This document shows positions 37,631 to 49,900 of a DNA stretch of 64,000 bases, in pieces. The first letter of the stretch is position 1. Each line of letters begins with the position of its first letter. The notes under the pieces were generated by a model. It saw only the letters and a list, made by a program, of their open reading frames with translations, did no database searches and was not told the DNA's origin. Source of the stretch: Welwitschia mirabilis (lineage: Eukaryota > Gnetophyta > Gnetopsida > Welwitschiales); NCBI GenBank assembly GCA_051453625.1, contig JBOZIK010000001.1:255548336-255612335 (forward strand), read 5' to 3'. The translations under genes and the position numbers were made by a program.

Positions 37631-37814
37631 TTATTATCATAATATTCTTAAGTCTTCTATTTTGCAGAAATAAAAAAACCTCCTCATGATAGCACTTTAT
37701 AAAATACAAACCAAATAACATCTAAGGATGTCTTCTTTAACAAGGACTATAAATACCATAATTCCTTCGAAATATTTTGCACATACACTACAATTTTAGA
37801 TCATCTTATTAGAC

Positions 37815-40709
37815 ATATCAATCATCCATTCCTTCCATTCATTCATGAGTTTATAAAACTTAATTATTCTAGTTAATGACCCTTAATAAATAAATCACTA
37901 ATAAGGGATCATCTTGTCAGTACAAGTTTAGGTAGAATTTAAGTAAACATGTATTATTCAAGAAAAGGTTAGGATTTTTTTTAGTTATCTTATAAAGGTT
38001 ATTTTTACTTGATGTCTTAGATTTTAGAAAATATGGTTGAAAAAAATAAAATTTAATTTCATGCATTACTTATGTGTTTAAGCATCTTATGGGAATAAGA
38101 TATTTCTTAATTAGGCTAATGAGCTAATGAACTCTCTTATGTGAATAAAATGATGAATATTAGAAGTAGAATTAAAAAGTAAAAGAAATATATCTTACTC
38201 TAGAAGCATATTTTATTTTTCATCAAATGAATAGGTTTAGTTAACTACATCAGGGCTATAGATGCTTTCTAATGTAGCACTAATTTCTTTAAGAAGCAAC
38301 ATACTTACTTCTATTGAAAAAAATTGTCATAATCCTAGATGCTAAATATAATTCAAATTCTTGAAATAAGGGTTATGTATGATGTAAAAAAGGTAAATTA
38401 TGAAAATAAAAGGTGGAACTTAGAGAATTATTTTGGAATTACTTTGTTTAATATTTGTACTTGAGAATTTGCTTACTAATTTTTAAACTTTCACATTTTT
38501 ACTTAATAAGTATCTTATTTATTTGAAATTTTAATCCATTAAAATAAACATAAAATTCATAAAAAAATTTCAAATAAGATGATCATTGACTTAGGTCCTT
38601 TGTCTTTATCATTCATAGGATTTATGATTAATATTTATTTCCATTACATTCTACATTTATTTTATCCAATTGCATTGCCAAGTTTACCATTTACATATAT
38701 GAGAAAAAAAATCTAAAAACACATAATTATATTTGTTTTGAAGTGATCTTTTTATCCATGATGTGATCCATGACCAATAAATCTAAGCCATTAATGAAAC
38801 TAGATAACCCCAGAGTTCTTATTTGTCCTCATTTCTATAAATCCCATAATCCTCCTTGCAATTTCACTAGTCCCATAAGCTTATCACTCTGTCTATGTTG
38901 TTCTTGAGATCTTAGCTAAGCTGCGCATGAATTCTTTGTAGATAGCTAGCATCATTACCTGCCTCCACTAGTGCCACCTCCCTTTTTGCTTGAATCTTGT
39001 ATAAACTTCATTTTCAATATTCTCTTATTTCTATGAGTCCTCTGTAGTATATGGTAAGCATTTTGTGGTGTTTTTCAGTTTAACATTCTTGATTTTTCTT
39101 ATGAATCTCATTTTCAATCTATTTTCTAAACCTAACAATGAATTCTTTTAGTGTCTTGCTTCTCTTCTCTACCATTATGCCATTTCTTCTCTATTCTATT
39201 ATTGATTTTTAACAAAAAAATGAATGGAAAACAAGGATCCTTCATCGAAGAATGGATTTTTGGCTTATTTTTTGACATGTATGCATCATTTTACTTAGTA
39301 AGGATTATAATAAGAAAATGGAATTATTTGATAAAAGAGGCCAAAATATTCTACTATCCTAGATAGATGCTTAAATTCTACAAGAATGCTACATTTGATG
39401 AGAAAGATCTAGAGGTAATCCACTCTCATATACATTGCACTACCTTTTCAATTTCTTTAGTTGATTTTGAAGTTGTTTAAGGGTAGAACATTTAGAGTAT
39501 TTTCTATTTGCTTTAGTAAAAACTTTATAATATTTTTATTATGCCTTATATGTAAAATATAGACCTAACAAAGAAGGAGATTTACCTTGTAAGTTTTTAC
39601 ATAAAAACCAATGTGCTTTATTTTGATTTATCATTTATAATGTCCTACCCACTTTGTATGTCACAGATGTATATAGTAGCCACCTAGACCACATTAGAAT
39701 TATCCAAGAAAATTAGCCTTTTGACATAGCTAAATTTATATTTAGAACCATTGGAAACCACATATGACATAGAGTAACCTTCCCTTGCCCTGCATGATTT
39801 CTGATATTATCCATTATAACCTATACCAAACATTAGACTATGAAGGTTGGGAGAGAAATTACATAGAAATAATCACTTTCTAATAGATAAAATAAGTTTA
39901 AAACTATAGGAATATATATTGGATTCTAGGATAATAGCAATAGTAGCATGAAGCATAGTAGCAACCTAAGTAAGAAGAAGAAATACAACATGATCCTTTC
40001 TTTATCCACACTATTCCTTGATATGTTACTTCTTATGTTCCTATAGCATCTCTTGTAAAGGCAAGGTTTCTATTAAAGAAACTTCTCATCCTCCATAGTT
40101 TTCACCTTTCCTTCATCCTTCACATTCTTCCTCTTCTTCTTCTAGTAAGACATTTCTTAAATAGGTGTCATGATAATATAAGACTTGGATTGGAAGATTT
40201 TAAAGTAAAATGAAGAAGATTATGAAATACCAATAGGATATATCACATAGATATCATGAAATAAATAAAAAATTAGAAAGACTAGTTTCTAATAAACATT
40301 TATTTGGTTAGAATTGTACTTTTTCTTATACGCATGCTAGTTTAACATTTTGCATTGTATTGTATTCCTAGCTTATAATGTAATAAAAAACCATGTAATG
40401 GAAAGTTTTCTTTTTAAAACTTTAGTATGTTCTAAAATGTTGCATTAAATTTTCTATATTTTAAACTTTAAGGAAAAAGTATTATGGGGTATGACATCCA
40501 CTTTTCATAAAAGTTTTTTGATTTTAATTCTTGATTTTTCAAAAATTGATCAAAATTTTTTCAAAAGTTATATCATTCTCGTACTTGAATATCTTTCCTT
40601 ATAATTTTTCATGTTAAATTATTTCTTTTATCATGCTAAGAATTTGTCCATATTAAATCATTTCTTTATCATACTTTTTGCTAAGATTTTATCAAAGTAT
40701 GTTTAGGGA
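37815..40709 (+). repeat. 3' internal region of family C, second copy
   Basis: Direct repeat of 28,215-31,136, running into LTR copy 3 at 40,710. It follows the protease linker after only ~200 bases, which defines a deletion of pol. It contains the better-preserved env-like frame. Confidence 0.8.
39151..39860 (+). pseudogene. Env-like (plant-transposon-protein type) reading frame, second copy
   Basis: The frame begins with an open stretch (39,151-39,366, 71 codons) containing GSFIEEWIFGLFFDMY and KWNYLIKEAKIFYYPR. It continues KFYKNATFDEKDLEVIHSHI, then GDLPCKFLHKNQCALF, FIIYNVLPTLYVTDVYSSHL and VTFPCPA. The layout (W..L near an FYYPR block, FYxNA.., then the I..NxxPxxxx..V block) fits the env-like extra ORF of Athila elements (plant transposon protein, PF20167-like). 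It shares several blocks with 29.7-30.3 kb. Two or more stops break it. Membrane or surface function cannot be inferred from what remains. Confidence 0.5.
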
Positions 40710-41866
40710 TGTAATAACATCTAAATATTGAAATTTAAAACAAGTTTATTTAATCCATTTAGCATAGAAGAAGACATGAAAATAGCTATTTTATCATAAA
40801 ATTATGTCTTCAACCCTTTTTAATAGAATTTTTAAACTTATGCACTTTGCCATGATAATTTTAGTTTGTTTGCTATATTCTAGATTAAATACTAAAATCT
40901 AAAATCATATAGCAGATAACATTAATGCCATCATTCAAGTCATACTTTCATTAGTTCTTTAAAGAAGAATGGATTAAGATCTATATTTCATATTCATCTT
41001 AAAAAGCGATTAATTTACACTTATAGAATCAAGTAGTTACAAGATTAGACTTTGACAAATGGCACAACCATAAAAGTATCAAAATTCCAATTGAAAATCC
41101 TAAAGTGTAAATCCCTAACTAAGAAATCCTAATCCTATTTTTGTATTCCTATAAGAAGATCAAGTACCCTCATTTGCAATAATATTTTACTAAATCTTTG
41201 ACTAAAGAAAATAGTTAGAATCCTTAGAGCATCAACTATTAATATGACTTTCTAATCTCCTTCTTTAAAAGTAGGCTAGCTTTAAGTATATGTACTAGTA
41301 TTACCTTCTTTTAGTAATTTAATGTAATTCTTATTTTTCATGAGATAATATTTATTCATTATTAATTTTGAGTATACTTTTAATGCTTAAGCGAGACTAT
41401 ATTGTTGAGTTCTTTCATTATCAAGTGAGCTTTCTAAGTTTACTTTTGATAGTAGTTACTTTTTTTATGAATCTTTATCACATTAATCTTAATCACAGTA
41501 ATTCTTACTTTCCATTCTTATGAAAGGATATGAAGGAGTGAAGTAACTAAGGATTTCACATATACTCACATAATGAATAAGATTATGTTACCACAATTCA
41601 AGCCATTGCAACTTAATAATTTGAGCTTTGTTGAGGTGTGGATTTGTTGTTGGATGATTTGAGCTAGACCTTTAAAGTTAGTTCATTTTCCTAATTGTCA
41701 TCCAAGTTAAAACTCATCATAATCTCATTTTTAAGTTTTGTTTCAATTCCTTGTAAACTTTTGTCTTACCTTTATTTAGTCTTTACCTCAATTTATCCCT
41801 GTGAAAAGAACAACATTGGAGCTGTACTACAAGGAGGATTCTATTTTATAAATTGTAAAATATAAA
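40710..41866 (+). mobile_element. LTR, family C copy 3 (3' LTR)
   Basis: Starts TGTAATAACATC, TATA box TATAAGAAG at 41,150-41,158 and end at TAAATTGTAAAATATAAAC near 41,866. It is preceded by TTTAGGGA, a weak polypurine tract. It closes the second family C unit. The sequence beyond it is unlike that beyond copies 1 and 2. Confidence 0.75.
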
Positions 41867-42329
41867 CAGAAATACATTTGTTAAATGATAGTAATTTTAC
41901 TTTGTTTAAATCTTTTAACCTTTCTTTCAATTACCTATAGATTTAGATTAAGGATGGAGAGACAAAGTCATGATCTATGAAATAGATTCATAAAATAGTT
42001 TGTGTTCTTATTCATTGTCTTTGAAATAACAATTACCCTTAATGCTTAAAATTTTAATAGGAACATTTAAAAAATAGTTCTCACACTTGAAAAGATCTAG
42101 TTCTCTTAGAGATTAATTTATCAGAAATTTTATGAGATCTTAAATCATATAGTAAGAGTAGGTCATTAAGTCTAAGAGGTTTTTTATGAGTGTTCTTATT
42201 AAGATAGGTTTTTTTTTTTAATTAACATCATGGATAAATCTACTTTCATTCATTTTAATAAAATTCTATGTCTCATACAGTTATCTATGAGTTTTTTTTC
42301 ACTACATTGAACACATATAGCTTTGTATC
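41867..42329. other. Junction between family C and minus-strand element F
   Basis: By position this is where element F should continue from protease into reverse transcriptase, but no reverse-transcriptase motif can be read. The family C cluster may have inserted here or a deletion may have removed it. Confidence 0.35.
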
Positions 42330-42870
42330 CATATTTCATAATGATATCTATGCTATCCCATTTTATAATTAATAAGGACATTAGAAGTGGTTAATAAGGG
42401 TCTTCTTAAGATAAGGATTAATCCCTTTAGGTTATTTTCCATTTGTATAACTATAAATCCATGGAAAGGTAATGATTTACCTTCTAATATGTCTTCTTTT
42501 ATTCTTATGGACATCTTGATTAATTACTTAACAAATGATAATGTTATTTTTATTTTTTATTTTTAACTCTTTCAAATTTTACTTTCTTACATAGTGATTA
42601 GGGAATTAGATTTGCATTAGCTCTTAGACCTAGGGCTCTATATATATCTTTATTTTACATAACACATGAAATTTTTTAGGAATTAAGATTTTAAAATTTA
42701 AATAGAAATATATTTTAAACTATAGAATTCATCTGCTGAACCAAGAAATCTATTCTATTAATGTTCATTTTCCTCTTATGATGCACATATTTAAGAAATT
42801 TAGCACAAGATGAAATTTTCTCAATGAATTCCAAAAGTTATATGTTAAACTTTACTTATTAAAATATTTT
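42330..42870 (-). pseudogene. Aspartic protease remnant, element F (Athila/Tat type)
   Basis: The minus strand reads LLEFIEKISSCAKFLKYVHH (the gag-to-protease hallmark), then, after decay, RALGLRANANLIP, stop, SLCKKVKFERVK and KVNHYLSMDL. It aligns with the family order RALCDLGASVNLIPxSLxKKL...VKVxxFxxPVDFVV. The catalytic D-L-G is gone. It follows gag F on the same strand. Confidence 0.65.
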
Positions 42871-43289
42871 TAGATGCACTTTTTAAGATGTGTCTTCCCT
42901 AATTATGTAAGACATTTAGGAATTTTTTTTGTTTTAATTCTTCATTTCTAAGTTGCTTCACCTATTATCTTTATGTTTTTCAATTTTAAGTGTGGTTCAA
43001 GTATGTGATTAGATGTATAAGATTCTATTTAGGTGATGAAACATATTCATTAATCTAGATGCCACCTATAAGTGATATGTCATTAACTCTCTTAACCTTT
43101 CCTAGTTGTCTAAGAGTGTTTATACCCTTTAGGTGAGAAATAAGTTAGGCTAGAAGATTACTTTTTTCTCTCTTATTAAGGATAGTTGATATGTAAATAG
43201 TGGTTTAAAAAGTTGATTTATTACTTGTTCTAGATGTTAGAGAGTTTTTTCTATTAGGTTATTGATTTTAGTTTTCTTATTCTTAGTAG

Positions 43290-44290
43290 TTAACTGAGGA
43301 TCTATGAATGATATTAAAATGTTTTATAATGTTATATTTAAGGTTAACTAGGCAATTGTGGTTATGAGATGAATGCTTTATTTTATGAGGGTTTTTCAAT
43401 GAAAATATTTAATCATATATCTAATTTGGATCATAAGAATCTATATAAGATAAGGATGGTCTTTATGGTTATTGTCATTGTTACTTCAAAGACTGGCATC
43501 TTAGATTGTATGACATTCATCTTTTTAGTTACTTACTCTTTGTAGAGGAGAACATTAGGTCACTTACTAGTTTCTTACTTCTTAGATGTACATGTAGCAC
43601 ATTTAGCTCCACCACTAGTTGTTCTTGGTTTAGGAACCTTAAGGTTATCTAATATATCAGTAATATGATATAGTTTCTTAAGTAGGATTATTTCCTCTAA
43701 CTTAAACACATCTTTTCCTATGAATTTAGAATACTATTTATCCAATTTAGTGTTTTGAGTAGGTCTATCTAAATTATTAGAGAACTTAGCTACATTTTAT
43801 AAAGTCTCCAATGATTCATTAGGATCTTTGTATGTGAGATTTATATCACTTATCATCTCTATTAGTTTCCTTCTTTGCATACTTAGTCTTTTGTAGAAAA
43901 ATAATAGTAATCTTCAAGCCCTACAATCATGTTTTAGATATATATTTAATATATATTTTAAATTCTTAAAAGATTTTTGTATCTTATTCCTACAAATCCA
44001 TAATTTTTCTCTTAAGTTCATTAGTTTTATGAGCTGAGAAATATTTCTAAAGAGATTATGTAAAGTTATTTTATGATCTAGTAGAATAAGGTTTTAGAAT
44101 GTATAATCATGATTTTTTTAAATAGAATAGAAAATTTTCATTTTAGCTACTTTAACTTTATCTTCTATGATTGAAATTAAAGCCTTAACTTCTCTTAAGT
44201 ATTCATAAGAATCTTTAAAATCTAGGTTATGAAATTTGAGAAAAACATTTGATTATGTATGGTTTTATTTCAATTTTATTCATATGAAGG
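43290..44290 (-). pseudogene. Gag remnant, element F (Athila/Tat type)
   Basis: On the minus strand: EYLREVKALISIIEDKVKVA, MKIFYSI, HDYTF and ISQLIKLMNLREKL, matching the Retrotrans_gag order (LREFEAIC, KIxxFxxSL, W, FLxKFFP.HKTN.LRxxI). Then LLLFFYKRLSMQRRKLIEMI and LTYKDPNESLETL, the FYNGL..R..IDxAxGG.L..K..EE block. At the C-terminal side GGAKCATCTSKK gives a C-x2-C pair of a zinc knuckle. This is one of the longest readable stretches in the window, though frameshifted. It sits about 300 bases inside an LTR at 44.6-46.1 kb. Confidence 0.7.
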
Positions 44291-44589
44291 GATGAAACCA
44301 TATGATAATGTGGAGCTAAATACTTAGGTTACATAATTATTTCAAAGCTTTCTAGGTAACCTTTTGTATACACTAGCTCTATCTACATTAGATATGGTTA
44401 ACTTAGCTAAAAATATGTTAATAGGATTTTTGGTTGAGACCAATTTAAAATGAATATATTGAATAATATTGGTTAAAATATCAAAGTCATTTAGGATTCA
44501 TTGATATTCTTCTTGTTTACTCCTTTTTATACAAAGTTAACTTTTGGGATGTGGATCATGTACTTTTATTTTTTAATTATTCATATTTA

Positions 44590-46089
44590 ATAATAACATA
44601 TAATCTCAGTGTCTAATTTACATAAACACATACTAGTATAGGAAATCAACCTAAGGTCATACTCTAGATATAAATTCTAAGTACATCTAGAAAACTATTT
44701 TATTATAAAAATATACAAAGTTATTTTCTATTTTAATTTGAGAATTTGAAATAAATGATAATGTAATCATGTAATGAATAAATGCAAATATGAAATTCAT
44801 TCCTAAATGCAATTACTAACTAATTTTACCAACATGTTATCATCCAAGTTACCTCTTATGTACTAAATCAAAATCATAATTAACATTTATGCAATTAACT
44901 TAATTATAACATAATATATAAAGACTATAATAGGGAAGTGAGTAGAAATAAAATGATGTTTTATTAATCCTAATATTCTTACATCATCTTAAAAGTAGTT
45001 AATTCTTAATAAATAAAACATATTCCAACATCAAGGTAAGCTCCTCTCTTAAGCTAAATGGATTAGTTGCTCTACTAAACTCCAACTTATTACAAGAATA
45101 ATTGATGCATGAAAGATGAGAAATGGGGAATTTAAGGGAGTATTTATAGTTTTAAATAAATGGTTTAGATTACTAAGGAGTAATAACTAACAAGAGTAAT
45201 CATATCATTAATTTTTTAATGGATATGATACATGTTACATTCAATAGAGCTATAATTCTATTGGGTGTTATCCAACAACCAGGTAGATGATATGTGATCT
45301 TCTCATGTAATGGCTGACTATAATTCATGTGTTTTTCTAATGTAATTATTAAGTTTTATCTACATAAGTATCATTTGAATGACCAAGTGAAAAAATTTTA
45401 GTAAAAAAATAATGTTTTTATTTGTGTATACTAAGTGTTATATGGATGTGTCATCTAGACAATGAGGTGGACAAGGGTCTTTCTATTTCTTCTTTTCTTA
45501 CTAGTTATCCTTCTATTGTTATCTAGAGGACTAGGTGGATGACACTTATTTTAATGCTTTCTTTTATTAAATTATCATAATTAAACTTTCTCTTAGTCTC
45601 TTATGATTTCTTCTCCTAAAATTAGCCTTTCTCCATCCTTGATAAGTGTATTCATTATGAACGAGTATCTTTTGAATTTGATCATGACTTATAATTTTAT
45701 TAACTCATCTTAAGACCTTTTCAAGGTGTTTATTTTGATGGTTTACTTATCATTAATTATGAAAACTAGTTAAAGTAATCTTCATGTATGATTTTGCGTA
45801 ATAATTAGTTTTTATCCCCTTATTATCATCTAAAAAACTAATTGGATGACACTTCTTTTTCATCTTTTGGCCATGTTTCTCATTAATTCTAAGTTTGAGT
45901 TGGATCCATCATGCTCTAAATATGTTAACATATCTAAAATATTCTAGAATAAGGTTCATAATATTATAAATTGATTCTTTATTTTATTATCTTAATAGAT
46001 CTTCAAATTCTTTCTAATTTTTTTAGAAACCTTCATACTCTAATAACACTATCAAATTGGCTAATTTGATCTTATAACATAGTCCTCCA
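44590..46089 (-). mobile_element. LTR, family E copy 1, between two internal regions
   Basis: On the minus strand it starts TGGAGGAC at 46,089. 45,440-46,089 aligns with 51,345-51,965 (shared CTTTCTCTTAGTCTC, GAATTTGATCATG, AATATTATAAATT, CACTCTAATAA-type words). A minus-strand TATA box CTATAAATA (45,149-45,141) directs transcription leftward, toward gag F. Internal short repeats of GTGGATGACACT type occur at 45,535 and 45,842. The integrase end of element E lies on its right and gag F on its left, so it acts as 3' LTR of one and 5' LTR of the other. The left limit is estimated. Confidence 0.65.
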
Positions 46090-47305
46090 TTAAGAATTTT
46101 TAAGTCCCTAAAAAAAAGTGGGAAAAAATAGAATCAATCCAAATTAGAAAAGAGATGAGAAATAACACTTAAATATAAAGGATACTTTCATTGTCAAACA
46201 TAGAGTGCATTTCCTTTTAGCATATTAAAAAGGTATTTCAATTAAATATCATGAAGAAGATATGCATTAAATTTAGAATATATGAATTTAGTCTAATCAA
46301 ATCTAATATTTTAATAATTCCAAAGATTCAACCCTCATGAGATAGNNNNNNNNNNNNNNNNNNNNNNNNNNNNNNNNNNNNNNNNNNNNNNNNNNATAAG
46401 TTAAAAGTTTCAAGAGATGTACAAATAAAAAGTAGAAACAAAGTAAACAAAATACAACCTAGAAATAAAAATAGAAATAAAAGTAAGAAATAATAGCCAC
46501 ACTTAATAAGATAAAAATTAAGATAAGAATAAAATTAATGGTTAATGATGAAATAAATAGTATGATCAAGAAAAGACTAATGAGATAAAAGAAATGGAGA
46601 AAATGATAAGCTAAAATGATGTAGGTTCTATTATAATAGAAGTAAAATTTAAAAAAATAGATTTAAAACTTTTAAGTAAAAACACTAAAAAAATGCTAAA
46701 GTGAGAAATAGACATAAAGGTATATGAATAAAATTAACTACTTTACCCTAACTTAGTAAGATTTAATGGTATTCATCATAGAACTATTGAATATCAATGA
46801 CGCATGATTAAGTGCTAATCAATAATAAGCCTTATTTAATAGGGGTAATGATTATAATAATACTAAATGATTATTCTATAAAAGTATTAATGTAACATCA
46901 AGACTAAAATCAATCCCTTCATGTGCTAAAGAAACTAAGTAAAAATTTGTAGTATGACTTAGCCTAACTAATACTTAATAAAAATTATCATAGACATGGA
47001 AGTTCATAGATATAGGAATGTATTAGTTTGGCTGCAATTCAATCCTTATCATTCTAAACACCCAAAGAAAAGAATTAGTTTCATAAAAACTTATATGAAA
47101 TCTAATATAAAATATGGTTAACAAATTATCAACTAATAAGATGACTCAACTAAGAAATTTGGCTAGAAAACTATTTAAATAATGCTAGAAGGAAAGATGT
47201 CCCTCTTGGGTAAGAAGATTATATAAGTTAACTATTTTAATCATACCCACAGTATAGTGATAATTATCAAGTTATTGATCTAACTTCCATCATTATTCAT
47301 TTAAT
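46090..47305. other. 3' non-coding part of element E; 50-N gap at 46,346-46,395
   Basis: A region between the integrase end and the LTR with no env-like or other coding motif that I can read. 46,396-46,720 is strongly A-rich on the plus strand. A purine tract suitable as a polypurine tract is not obvious. Confidence 0.35.
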
Positions 47306-48370
47306 TTAACCTTTCATGAATGTTTAGGTTGAAAATCTTGATAGGGCCATTAAGATGCACTTTCTCTATTAGATAAGAAGCTAGCCATTTAGAACTCAAT
47401 TTATTATGAAGAAGATTCACATGAGTATTAAACAATAAAGCCAATTGACCAAGTTAAAAATATTTAGAAATAAGCTTTTTATCATGGTAAAATTTGGGTT
47501 GATCTTTTTTATGAGTTGTCTATGAATAGTATGATTTAATTTCTCATTAAGGCATTAAAGTTGGACCAGTATATGTTAAATATTATTATTGAAATTTATG
47601 AAATTAAGTTAATGAATTGTTTTATAGGATTTATAGCACACATTAATAAAATAACATAAGTTCTATCATACACAAGTCATAAGGTAAAAAATTAAGTGAA
47701 TTATGCCAAGTAATACAGTAAGCCTAAGGTACATCATGAAGTTTGAAAGAACAAAACTTCTTATTTTAAGAGATTATTCTTTGAAGCATTTTCTTTATTT
47801 TCCTATTAGCAGTTTCAACTTGGCCGTTAATTTGAGGATCATAAGCATTAGCTATTCTATGCTCAATTCCAAGAAAAAAAAGGAGTTTTTTAAGAACATT
47901 GTTTATAAAATGAGTACCCTGATTACTAGTCAAAATTCTAGAAAATTCAAACGTATGAAAAATATTAGATCTAAGAAAAGAACATACAATTTTGGTATCA
48001 TTTATAATTGTAGGAATGACTTCTACCTATTTGATTACATCATCTACAATTACTAAGATATAACTTTTATTACAAGAAGATGGTGTAAGAGGACCTATGA
48101 AGTCTATACTATAATAATTAAACCATTCAAATTCTAAAATAGGTTGGAGGGATGTGTCTTTATATTTAAAAAGGTCACCAAAGGATCTATGAGCATCACA
48201 TTTTTCAGTAAGATCAAATAAATCTTTAAAAAGGATAAGATAATAACACCCTACATGAAGGACTTTCATAGAAGCCTTTTGGCCACTAAAAGGATTTCCA
48301 CACATATCACCATGATAAAGAATAATGATATCATATTGTTCTCATTTTGGTATATACTTACACATGATTT
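47306..48370 (-). pseudogene. Integrase of element E (Athila/Tat type)
   Basis: The N-terminal zinc-finger region reads YHGDMCGNPFSGQKASMKVL...EKCDAH; the second cysteine of the CxxC pair is lost. The catalytic core has SIDFIGPL (first Asp kept, codon at 48,104-48,102), VDDVIK, stop, VEVIPT (stop at the usual W), then SNQGTHF, where the second Asp is Asn (47,924-47,922), and GQVETANR with the Glu kept (47,816-47,814). Exactly 35 residues separate the Asn and Glu, as in D,D35E. The C-terminal domain reads HDKKLISKYFQLGQLALLF, then SSKWLASYLI, near 47,310-47,490. Integrase would insert the DNA copy. The D-to-N change alone abolishes catalysis. Confidence 0.85.
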
Positions 48371-49190
48371 AATCTTTACATTCTCAATAGAGGTGTGGTT
48401 CATACCACTCATAAGCTTCTATTCTATGAAGAAAAGATTTTCTTTAATTGTGAGTCCAATGGTGAGAAGTTCTCATGATAACAAAATAATTAATAATGTT
48501 AGCATACCATGGAGTATGGTGTTTAGAAGAGATGAAGTAAAAATGTGCAACAAAGAAAAGTTGCTCATCTAGAAAAGTATCTTGGATAGGAATGTATAAA
48601 AAAAAATGGTGAAAACATTATTCATAAGGAATTCTAGATCAATAATCAGCAATACAATTATGTTTTTATTCTTTATTGATGATGGTAAATTTGAATTATT
48701 GCATTAATAACATCCATCTAATAAGTCTTGTACTAGAATCTTTTTTGGTCATTAGATATCAAATGGTAGCATGATCAATATAGACATTAATATGAAAACC
48801 AAGAAGATAATGTCAAAGTTTATCAATAAAAAGATATAATAGTAGGGATTTTATTTTTACTAACATTATAATTAAAGTGGATCCTGAAAGGGTTTTATTA
48901 CATAGCAAATAACCTTATAGCCTTTCTCATATTTTTGTTCTAACACACCACCTATAGCTATATTACTTGCATCATACATAAGTTTAAAGTTTTTATTGTA
49001 ATTAGTTCCTCTTACAATAGATGCTAAAGTGATATTCTCTTTGATATTTTGAAAGGTATGTTGATAAGACTCATTTTAATTAAACTTAGCATCTTCTTAT
49101 AAGAGAGAATTAAGAGGTTTGTAATTTTAACATAGTATTTAATAAACCTTCAATAAAAATTAGGATGATTAAAAAAAGACCTAACTTATT
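48371..49190 (-). pseudogene. RNase H region and RH-INT linker of element E
   Basis: The minus strand contains DTFLDEQLFFVAHF, HTPWYANIINYFV, RKSFLHRIEAYEWYEPHLY, which is the conserved linker between RNase H and integrase in Athila/Tat elements (DxFPDEQL...PWYADIVNYL...KFLxxVxxYxWDxPxLF). The RNase H catalytic part further upstream is too decayed for its acidic residues to be read with confidence. It lies between reverse transcriptase and integrase, in the normal gypsy order. Confidence 0.65.
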
Positions 49191-49900
49191 TGGCATTGAT
49201 TAGAGGAGGAGGATTTCTAATGATGTCTATAGTAAGACTCATTTAAATACCATTATTATAAATGTAGTAACCTAACATTGTTCCATCTCTTACTAAGTAG
49301 TAACTCTTTTTTCAACTAACATAAAGGCCACTTTCTATGTATCAGTTAAGGACCTTTTCCAATTTTTTAAATGTTTGCTCAAAAGAATCTACAAAAATAG
49401 AAAAGTCATTCATCAATATTTCTAGAGAATTTTTAGCCATGTTTAAAAAGATACCCATCATGGCTCATTAAAAGGTTCTAGGTATATTACACAAACCAAA
49501 TAACATTCTTCTAAAAGTAAATGTATCAAAAGAAAAGATGAAAGTTGTCTTAGCTTTCTCTTCATTGGCTAGGCATACTTGATTGTAAATACAATACCCA
49601 TTAAGAATGTAATAGTATGTATGAATTTGAATCCTATCAAGAATTTGATCTAGAAATGTCACTTTCCACTCTTTTTAGATACTACCATAATAGGACTAAT
49701 TTATTAACTATTAAAAATGGCATAAATTATCCTTGCATATAAGTTTTATGATTTCTTACTTTACTACTTGCTTAAGAATAGGATTAAGTCTTATTTCTGG
49801 TTATTAGGATTAGATTTATCTTCTAGATAAATCTTAAGCTAAGTAATGGAAGAGGGAATGGTTAAAAGATCTTTGTGAGTCCATACAAAAGCACGTATTT
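49191..49900 (-). pseudogene. Reverse transcriptase of element E (Athila/Tat type)
   Basis: The best stretch (49,662-49,468) reads TFLDQILDRIQIHTYYYILN, then GYCIYNQVCLANEEKAKTTF, then FSFDTFTFRRMLFGLCNIPR. This is the palm and finger signature FIDQMLxRLxGHxYYxFLDGYSGYNQI...KTTF...FxxRRMPFGLCNAPxTF. The catalytic motif downstream is LMNDF (about 49,404-49,418) where FMDDF is expected, so the first catalytic Asp is Asn. After it come KLEKVLN and a DGTMLGYYI block. Together with the RNase H and integrase it places element E in the Athila/Tat group of gypsy elements. It is non-functional. Confidence 0.85.

Noticed and set aside
47703-48056. A 117-codon plus-strand open frame
   Set aside because: It lies antisense to the integrase core of element E and has no motif of its own; it is a shadow frame.
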